Assembly (NCBI GenBank): GCA_026387515.1
Contig: JAPLLP010000276.1
Span: forward strand, 8,765-19,299
Origin: Candidatus Omnitrophota bacterium
GTDB lineage: Bacteria > Omnitrophota > Koll11 > Gygaellales > Profunditerraquicolaceae
DNA: 10,535 nt
Direction: 5' to 3'
Each line of letters opens with the position of its first letter. Position 1 is the stretch's first letter. Of the stretch, positions 6,514 through 10,535 are shown piece after piece. Below the pieces are notes generated by a model. That model was not told where the DNA came from, searched no databases, and saw nothing but the letters and a program-made list of their open reading frames with translations. The translations under genes were made by a program, and so were the position numbers.

Positions 6514-6603
6514 AGGTCAGCTGTTGCGCTGGCCTAGGGTGTTTATTTTCTCTAAATGCACCCAGCCCAGATAGGACTTGGGCCGGTGTTCACTTGCTGT
6601 GAA
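6514..6603 (+). promoter_or_regulatory. Structured 5' leader with alternative hairpins
   Basis: Four inverted repeats follow in series. Hairpin 1: GGTCAGC (6515-6521) with GCTGGCC (6528-6534). Hairpin 2: GGGTG (6537-6541) with CACCC (6559-6563), extended by TTTA/TAAA. Hairpin 3: GCCCAG (6565-6570) with C6577 and TGGGC (6579-6583), loop ATAGGA. Hairpin 4: TTCAC (6589-6593) with GTGAA (6599-6603), running into the ribosome site. CACC (6559-6562) can pair either with hairpin 2's left arm or with GGTG (6585-6588), which would lengthen hairpin 3, so the two states exclude each other. This is the layout of a regulatory leader. I recognise no named riboswitch, and no U-tract marks a classic terminator. 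The structure was read by eye, without energy calculation. Confidence 0.4.
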
Positions 6604-6608
6604 GGAGG
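6602..6608 (+). promoter_or_regulatory. Shine-Dalgarno site of the Lrp/AsnC-type gene
   Basis: AAGGAGG ends four bases before the ATG at 6613. Its first two bases belong to the right arm of leader hairpin 4, so folding of the leader could affect ribosome access. Confidence 0.65.
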
Positions 6609-6612
6609 CTAA

Positions 6613-7098
6613 ATGGATGAAATATTGGAAGTTTTGGAAAAAAATGGCCGCGCCGAAGTTAGTGATATTGCCAAAATGCTCAAAAAAAAGCCGGAGTCCA
6701 TCAAACAGACCATAAAAAAGTATGAAAAAGAGGGTATTATTTTAGGCTATAAGGCAGTAATTAACCGGGAGCTTGTAAAGACCGAAGGTTCGGCTGTGCG
6801 GGCGTTGATTGAGGTAAATATAATGCCTCAGAAAGATCTGGGTTTTGATAAGGTTGCCGAACGGATATATTCGTTTGCAGAAGTAACCAGTTGCTATCTT
6901 ATTTCCGGCACCTATGACCTGCTTTTAATCGTCGAGGGTAAAGACTTGCATGCCGTAGCCAGGTTCGTAGCGGAGAAATTATCTCCCCTGGAGAATGTTA
7001 GAGGCACAACCACCCATTTCTTGCTCAAAAAATACAAAGAAGACGGCATTATCTTGAAGCATAGGGATGAGAATAAAAGGATCGCAATATCGTATTGA
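6613..7098 (+). CDS. Lrp/AsnC family transcriptional regulator
   Basis: A 161-residue DNA-binding regulator of the feast/famine family, which senses amino acids or related metabolites. Residues 1-50 form a winged helix-turn-helix (DEILEVLEKNGRAEVSDIAKML, then the recognition helix ESIKQTIKKYEKEG and the GIILGYKAVI wing). Residues about 61-140 are the RAM/AsnC ligand-binding domain, with VRALIEVNI, the turn SGTYDLLLIVEG (98-109) that contacts ligand in this family, and RGTTTHFLLKKYKEDG at the end. The stop overlaps the next gene's possible TTG start and lies five bases before its ATG. Lrp/AsnC-aminotransferase pairs are known elsewhere (for example the alaR-alaT pair of Bacillus), so it probably controls the aminotransferase and its own operon. 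The ligand is not predictable from this sequence. Confidence 0.93.
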   Translation: MDEILEVLEKNGRAEVSDIAKMLKKKPESIKQTIKKYEKEGIILGYKAVINRELVKTEGSAVRALIEVNIMPQKDLGFDKVAERIYSFAEVTSCYLISGTYDLLLIVEGKDLHAVARFVAEKLSPLENVRGTTTHFLLKKYKEDGIILKHRDENKRIAISY

Positions 7099-7103
7099 GA
7101 CAG

Positions 7104-8258
7104 ATGAAAGATATCGTTTCTGAAAAAGTAAAAAATATGCAGCCTTCAGGCATCCGGGCATTTTTTGACCTGGTGCTTGGAATGAAGGACGTGATCTCAC
7201 TAGGTGTGGGAGAGCCGGATTTCGTTACCCCCTGGCAGATAAGGGAGGCAGGTATCTACTCGCTGGAGCAAGGATTTACCTCCTATACCTCCAATAAAGG
7301 CCTTTATAAGCTGCGTTTGGGCTTGAGCCGTTACCTTAAAAATCACCATGGGTTGGAATATGATGCGGATGAGGAAATGCTAATTACCGTGGGTGTCAGT
7401 GAAGGCGTGGATCTGGCACTTAGGGCATTATTAAATCCTCAAGACAAGGTATTGATTCCTATCCCGTGTTACGTTTCTTACGGCCCGGTAACCGAGCTTG
7501 CCGGAGGGATACCAGTATATATAGATACTGCTAAAGATGGTTTTAAACTTACTCCCCGAGAATTGACTAAGCACATCGATAAAAAAACCAAGGCCCTGGT
7601 CTTAAATTATCCTTCCAATCCCACGGGTATTTCTTATACCCGCAGGGAACTGCAGGCTTTAAGCAAGGTGTTGCTTGCGCATAAGATAATTACGATCTCT
7701 GATGAAGTCTATGGGGACCTGACCTATGATTTTGAACACGTGCCCTTTGCCACATTATCCGGCACTAAGACAAGCACGGTTTACCTTAATGGATTTTCTA
7801 AGGCCTTTGCCATGACCGGATGGCGCGTAGGTTATGCCTGCGGGCCCAAAGATATAATCGCGGCCATGACTAAGATCCATCAATACACCATTATGTGCGT
7901 GCCTATTACCAGTCAGATGGCGGCTTGCGAAGCGCTTGAGACCGGCAGGAAATCGGTAGAAGAGATGAAGCGCGAGTATCGCAGGCGCAGGGAATTTATA
8001 ATCGACGGGCTGAACCGGCTGGGCTTACGCTGCAGCAGGCCGCAAGGGGCGTTTTACGCCTTTCCCTCGATTAAAAACGCCGGTATGTCCTCGATTGAAT
8101 TTTCCAGGCGGCTTCTTGAGGAACAGAAAGTAGCGGTTGTTCCAGGGACAGCCTTTGGGCAACCGGGCGAAGGTTATATCAGGATTTCTTATGCATCCAG
8201 CTTAGAGAATCTCAAAGAGGCTTTATCGCGGATTGAGATATTCCTAAAAAAGAGGTGA
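7104..8258 (+). CDS. Class I PLP-dependent aminotransferase (aspartate/alanine type)
   Basis: A cytoplasmic fold-type I transaminase moving amino groups between an amino acid and 2-oxoglutarate or pyruvate. Counted from the ATG, motifs are SLGVGEPDF near 32, GVSEGVDLALRALL near 97, YPSNPTG (169-175, Asn that contacts PLP), ISDEVYGDLTY (Asp200 and Tyr203), the Schiff-base lysine K233 in NGFSKAFAMTGWRVGY, and YIRISYA with R360, the usual carboxylate-binding Arg. The length of 384 residues is normal. I prefer the ATG at 7104. An in-frame TTG at 7095 overlaps the upstream stop but adds only MRQ and has no better ribosome site. The pairing with an Lrp/AsnC gene and the overall motif set resemble AlaT/YugH- and AspC-like enzymes. 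The exact substrate cannot be told. Confidence 0.93.
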   Translation: MKDIVSEKVKNMQPSGIRAFFDLVLGMKDVISLGVGEPDFVTPWQIREAGIYSLEQGFTSYTSNKGLYKLRLGLSRYLKNHHGLEYDADEEMLITVGVSEGVDLALRALLNPQDKVLIPIPCYVSYGPVTELAGGIPVYIDTAKDGFKLTPRELTKHIDKKTKALVLNYPSNPTGISYTRRELQALSKVLLAHKIITISDEVYGDLTYDFEHVPFATLSGTKTSTVYLNGFSKAFAMTGWRVGYACGPKDIIAAMTKIHQYTIMCVPITSQMAACEALETGRKSVEEMKREYRRRREFIIDGLNRLGLRCSRPQGAFYAFPSIKNAGMSSIEFSRRLLEEQKVAVVPGTAFGQPGEGYIRISYASSLENLKEALSRIEIFLKKR

Positions 8259-8261
8259 TAG

Positions 8262-8642
8262 ATGGCTAAGAAGATTTTGGTAGTTGATGATGATCCTGAC
8301 CTGGTAGAAGTTTTAAGCAAGCGATTAAAGTCAAATCATTATCAGGTAGTTACTGCCTATGATAGTGAGGAAGGCCTGGAAAAGGCCAAGACAGAAAGCC
8401 CGGATCTAATCATCCTGGATGTGATGATGCCGGGAATGGATGGTTCAGCTATGGCTGCAGTGCTCAGAGAAGATTCAAAAACTCACAATATCCCGGTAAT
8501 ATTTCTTACCGGCATAGTGGAAAAAATGGAGGAACAACAGCAGGGTCATCAAATAGGCGGGAATATATTCGTTGCCAAGCCTTTTGAGGCAAAAGAATTA
8601 CTGGAGATAAAAAAAAAGAAACTTGAGGAACAGGGAGGTTAA
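8262..8642 (+). CDS. Stand-alone response-regulator receiver protein
   Basis: A 126-residue single-domain receiver (CheY/Spo0F-like). Acidic pocket D10-D11 in VVDDDPD, phosphoacceptor D53 in IILDVMMPGMDG, switch T83 in FLTG, and K106 in VAKPF are all present, so it should be phosphorylatable. There is no DNA-binding or other output domain; after K106 only a Lys/Glu-rich helix remains (ELLEIKKKKLEEQGG). It starts three bases after the aminotransferase stop, with GAGGTGAT (8251-8258) as ribosome site, and ends one base before the glutamine synthetase start. No kinase is encoded in the same operon within the window. It may be a phosphorelay intermediate or act by protein contact; nothing here shows its partner. 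Confidence 0.93.
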   Translation: MAKKILVVDDDPDLVEVLSKRLKSNHYQVVTAYDSEEGLEKAKTESPDLIILDVMMPGMDGSAMAAVLREDSKTHNIPVIFLTGIVEKMEEQQQGHQIGGNIFVAKPFEAKELLEIKKKKLEEQGG

Positions 8643-8643
8643 G

Positions 8644-8937
8644 GTGGCTAAAAAGACTAAGAGCGAGATTCTTAAGCTTGTAAAGGAACATAATGTCAAA
8701 TTCATCCGACTCTGGTTTACGGATGTGCTGGGATTTTTAAAGGGTTTCGCCATTACGCCTAATGAGCTGGAAGGTGCCCTTGAAGACGGCATGGGTTTTG
8801 ACGGTTCCTCTATTGAGGGTTTTGCCCGCATCGAGGAATCCGATATGGTCGCCCGGCCTGACATGGATACCTTCGCGATTATCCCTTGGCGTTCGGGAGA
8901 AAATTGCAGCGTGGCCAGGATGTTCTGCGATATATAG
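8644..8937 (+). CDS. GlnA N-terminal fragment (beta-grasp domain) up to the TAG
   Basis: If TAG is a stop, only 97 residues are made. They comprise the beta-grasp domain (FIRLWFTDVLGFLKGFAI) and the GS signature FDGSSIEGFARIEESDM at 52-68, whose Asp completes the active site of the neighbouring subunit. The peptide lacks all metal- and ATP-binding residues and could not work alone. Confidence 0.6.
   Translation: MAKKTKSEILKLVKEHNVKFIRLWFTDVLGFLKGFAITPNELEGALEDGMGFDGSSIEGFARIEESDMVARPDMDTFAIIPWRSGENCSVARMFCDI
8935..8937 (+). other. In-frame amber codon inside glnA
   Basis: TAG replaces codon 98 of glutamine synthetase within gat ata tag gaa cct. Frame and homology continue directly on both sides. 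No obvious stem-loop or recoding element was recognised just downstream by eye. Confidence 0.9.
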
Positions 8938-8976
8938 GAACCTAGCGGTAAGCCATATGAGGCAGACCCGCGTTTT

Positions 8977-9975
8977 GTGCTGAAGAAAATTTTAGCCAAG
9001 GTCAAAGACATGGGTTACACCTATTATGTCGGGCCGGAGCTGGAATATTTTTATTTTCCTAATGCGCAAGAGCCTAAACCGCTTGACCAGGGGGGATATT
9101 TTGACCTAGTGCCTCTGGATGTAGCCCAGGATCTGCGTCGTGACACTATTCTCACCATGCAGTCTCTAGGGATCCAGGTGGAATATAGCCATCACGAGGT
9201 AGCTGCCAGCCAGCATGAGATCGACCTACGTTATAAAGATGCCTTGACCATGGCGGATAATGTGATGACTTACCGCCTTGTAGTAAAGGAGACTGCCCGT
9301 CAGCACGGAGTATACGCTACCTTTATGCCCAAGCCCATCTTTGGCATTAATGGTTCAGGTATGCACGTGCACCAATCGCTATTTAAAGGAGAAAAGAACG
9401 CCTTCTTCGATAAGTCGGAAAAATACCATCTTTCTTCGGTGGGAAAATCTTTTACCGCCGGTTTGTTAAAACACGCTCCCGAGATAACTTCTATTACCAG
9501 TCAATGGGTTAATTCCTACAAGCGTCTTGTTCCAGGTTACGAAGCCCCGGTGTATATCTGTTGGGCCCAGATGAACCGCTCGGCATTGATCCGCGTCCCT
9601 ATGTATAAACCGGGGAAGGAAAAAGCCACCCGTATCGAATATCGTTCTCCGGATCCGGCATGCAACCCGTATCTGGCTTTTACCGTTATGCTGGCTGCCG
9701 GTTTAGAGGGGATGAAGAAAAATTACAAATTAGCAGATCCGGCTAATGATAATATCTATCATATGACCGAAGAGCAAAGAGATAAGCTGGGTATAAAATC
9801 TCTACCGGAAGATTTACTGGAGGCGATCCGCATTACCGAAAAAAGCAATCTTGTAAAAGAGTGTCTGGGAGAAAAGGTCTTTGAGTATTTTATCCGTAAT
9901 AAAGAGGTTGAATGGGATGAATATAAGGCTCAGGTCACGCAATACGAAGTAGACAAGTACCTACCGATACTTTAA
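8977..9975 (+). CDS. GlnA catalytic-domain fragment downstream of the TAG
   Basis: The remaining part carries the catalytic barrel. In full-length numbering it includes GPELEYF with E132 and E134, SHHEVAASQHEIDLRY with E185 and E192 (metal ligands), KPIFGINGSGMHVH (230-243, ATP and metal), NSYKRLVPGYEAP with the flap Glu E300, NRSALIRVP, and RIEYRSPDPACNPYL with R330 and R334. GTG 8977 is the first possible restart, but no Shine-Dalgarno precedes it and it falls inside a conserved helix, so separate translation of a useful product is unlikely. The residue run is complete to the normal C terminus. Confidence 0.6.
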   Translation: MLKKILAKVKDMGYTYYVGPELEYFYFPNAQEPKPLDQGGYFDLVPLDVAQDLRRDTILTMQSLGIQVEYSHHEVAASQHEIDLRYKDALTMADNVMTYRLVVKETARQHGVYATFMPKPIFGINGSGMHVHQSLFKGEKNAFFDKSEKYHLSSVGKSFTAGLLKHAPEITSITSQWVNSYKRLVPGYEAPVYICWAQMNRSALIRVPMYKPGKEKATRIEYRSPDPACNPYLAFTVMLAAGLEGMKKNYKLADPANDNIYHMTEEQRDKLGIKSLPEDLLEAIRITEKSNLVKECLGEKVFEYFIRNKEVEWDEYKAQVTQYEVDKYLPIL

Positions 9976-9988
9976 AGAGATAAGTTAG

Positions 9989-10535
9989 ATGGCAAAAGAT
10001 AATTATAAGATTTACATAAAGCAGATTGAGGCTATTTCAAAAGTAGCCAATCTCATTACCTCTGGTTTGTACCTTGAAGAACTCTTGCGTTTAGTGGTGC
10101 AGGTTACTGCAGAGGTAATGAATTCCAAGATATCATCGCTTATGTTGCTTGACCCTGAGAAAAAAGAATTGGTGGTCAGGGCCACGCAGTCTATCTCCGA
10201 GGCTTACAATAAAAAACCTAACCTGAAATTAGGTGAAGGTATTGCCGGGGAGGTAGCTGCGGAAAATAAGCCTATCTATGTGTTGGACGTAAAGAAGGAT
10301 GAGCGTTATCTAAACCAGGATATAGCCAGGAAAGAAAACCTTTGTTCTTTAGCCAGCGTGCCATTGGCGGTAAGGGCGAGGGTTATCGGAGTGCTGAATT
10401 GTTATACTTCAAAAAAACATAAATTCACCAAGCAAGAGACCGATCTTATTACGGCCTTGGCTAATCAGGCAGCTATTGCCATTGAGAATGCGGAGTTAGA
10501 TTTACGGGTCAAGAGTGCCGAAGAAGCTTTAACTA
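9989..10535 (+). CDS. GAF-domain protein, 3' end beyond window (possible GAF-ANTAR regulator)
   Basis: An open frame of 182 codons runs off the window. It starts at ATG 9989, thirteen bases after the glnA stop, with only a weak ribosome site. Residues about 25-168 form a GAF sensory domain: LEELLRLVVQVTAEVMNSK, SLMLLDPEKKELVVRA, GEGIAGEVAAENKPIYVLDV, CSLASVPLAVRARVIGVLN, and the closing helix ITALANQAAIAIENAEL. It has no membrane segment. The last visible residues (LDLRVKSAEEALT) look like the helix that links GAF to an ANTAR RNA-binding domain in GAF-ANTAR antiterminators (typically ...LEEALETRKLIERAKGIL). A GGDEF, HD-GYP or histidine-kinase output is also possible. Its position behind glnA favours a role in nitrogen control. 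Confidence 0.85.
   Translation, partial: MAKDNYKIYIKQIEAISKVANLITSGLYLEELLRLVVQVTAEVMNSKISSLMLLDPEKKELVVRATQSISEAYNKKPNLKLGEGIAGEVAAENKPIYVLDVKKDERYLNQDIARKENLCSLASVPLAVRARVIGVLNCYTSKKHKFTKQETDLITALANQAAIAIENAELDLRVKSAEEALT

Larger units (their letters stand above)
6423..6612 (+). other. 190-bp intergenic region between phosphate and nitrogen operons
   Basis: This is the longest gene-free stretch in the window. From left to right it holds a perfect 11-bp tandem repeat, a sigma70-like promoter, and an untranslated leader of about 115 bases rich in inverted repeats that ends in a ribosome-binding site. No open reading frame, tRNA or clear terminator was seen. Confidence 0.8.
8644..9975 (+). 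pseudogene. glnA: Glutamine synthetase type I (GlnA), full frame interrupted by one in-frame TAG
   Basis: One continuous frame of 443 codons encodes a complete type I glutamine synthetase, which makes glutamine from glutamate, ammonia and ATP, except that codon 98 is TAG. The sequence resumes without any shift: ARMFCDI, stop, EPSGKPYEADPRFVLKK. Most relatives have Tyr at that position (CDIY-x-PDG-x-P), so a single base change from TAT or TAC explains it. Everything else is conserved, including active-site residues and full length, which argues against old decay. The start is GTG 8644, set by GGGAGG at 8633-8638 five bases upstream; an in-frame TTG at 8623 lies inside the previous gene. The short length and lack of an adenylylation Tyr loop point to the GSI-alpha subtype. 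It could be a recent null mutation, a suppressed amber codon, or a sequence error. Confidence 0.88.

Noticed and set aside
6514..6549. Hairpin 1 followed by T-rich sequence as an intrinsic terminator for phoU
   Set aside because: The T-rich part begins several bases after the stem, is interrupted, and the hairpin lies downstream of a good promoter; it fits a leader better than a terminator.
7095..7103. TTG at 7095 as the aminotransferase start
   Set aside because: It adds only three residues not typical of the family and has no well-spaced ribosome site; ATG at 7104 is the simpler start, though the TTG cannot be fully excluded.
8623..8643. TTG at 8623 as the glutamine synthetase start
   Set aside because: It lies inside the receiver gene and would precede the good GGGAGG ribosome site at 8633-8638, which points to GTG 8644.
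8938..8976. A frameshift as the cause of the glnA break
   Set aside because: The same frame before and after the TAG encodes conserved glutamine synthetase sequence with no gap, so a substitution is enough.
1..10535. Insertion sequences, prophage, CRISPR, tRNA or rRNA genes
   Set aside because: No transposase or integrase motifs, spaced direct-repeat arrays, cloverleaf-like segments or conserved rRNA stretches were seen on either strand.

Overview
The window looks like chromosomal DNA of a diderm (Gram-negative-type) bacterium. One protein is an outer-membrane beta-barrel with a signal peptide, and PstS has a signal peptide without a lipobox. Genes are tightly packed with 1-7 base overlaps, all on the + strand. 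The style (moderate GC, PhoR-Pst-PhoU block, Lrp/AsnC-aminotransferase pair, short GlnA) would fit an uncultured lineage such as Omnitrophota or another PVC-like or candidate phylum. That placement is a guess from gene style, not a measured affiliation. No mobile element, CRISPR array, tRNA or rRNA was seen.

Region 1 (1-6422) is a phosphate-starvation module. It opens with the cytoplasmic part of a PhoR-like sensor kinase, cut at its N terminus by the window edge. An 80-bp gap follows, carrying four TTnAC-type hexamers in exact 11-bp phase and a TATACT -10 box, which reads as a Pho box promoter. It drives an apparent seven-gene operon: a DUF2490-like outer-membrane barrel, pstS, pstC, pstA, two adjacent pstB paralogues and phoU. 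PstS captures phosphate in the periplasm, PstC/PstA form the channel, the PstB ATPases power it, and PhoU links transport state to the kinase.

The transporter is the most striking part. PstB-1 keeps Walker A, Walker B and the LSGGQ signature, but its Q-loop Gln is Ala and its H-loop His is Asn. PstB-2 keeps Walker A, Q-loop, Walker B and the H-loop His, but its signature reads LSLEQ. In a head-to-tail heterodimer this gives one fully canonical ATP site and one doubly degenerate site. In addition PstC lacks about 23 residues exactly where the cytoplasmic EAA/coupling helix should be, while PstA keeps that loop. Together these suggest an asymmetric Pst transporter with one live and one silenced half.

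Region 2 (6423-6612) is a 190-bp gap with a perfect 11-bp tandem repeat, a good sigma70-type promoter (TTGACC-N17-TATACT), and a roughly 115-nt leader able to form several hairpins, two of them mutually exclusive.

Region 3 (6613-10535) is an amino-nitrogen operon: an Lrp/AsnC regulator, a class I aminotransferase, a stand-alone response-regulator receiver protein, a type I glutamine synthetase, and a GAF-domain protein running off the window. The glutamine synthetase frame is intact apart from one in-frame TAG at 8935-8937, where relatives usually have Tyr. The visible C terminus of the GAF protein resembles the linker that precedes an ANTAR RNA-binding domain. If so, the operon may encode an antiterminator acting near glnA, possibly on the structured leader.
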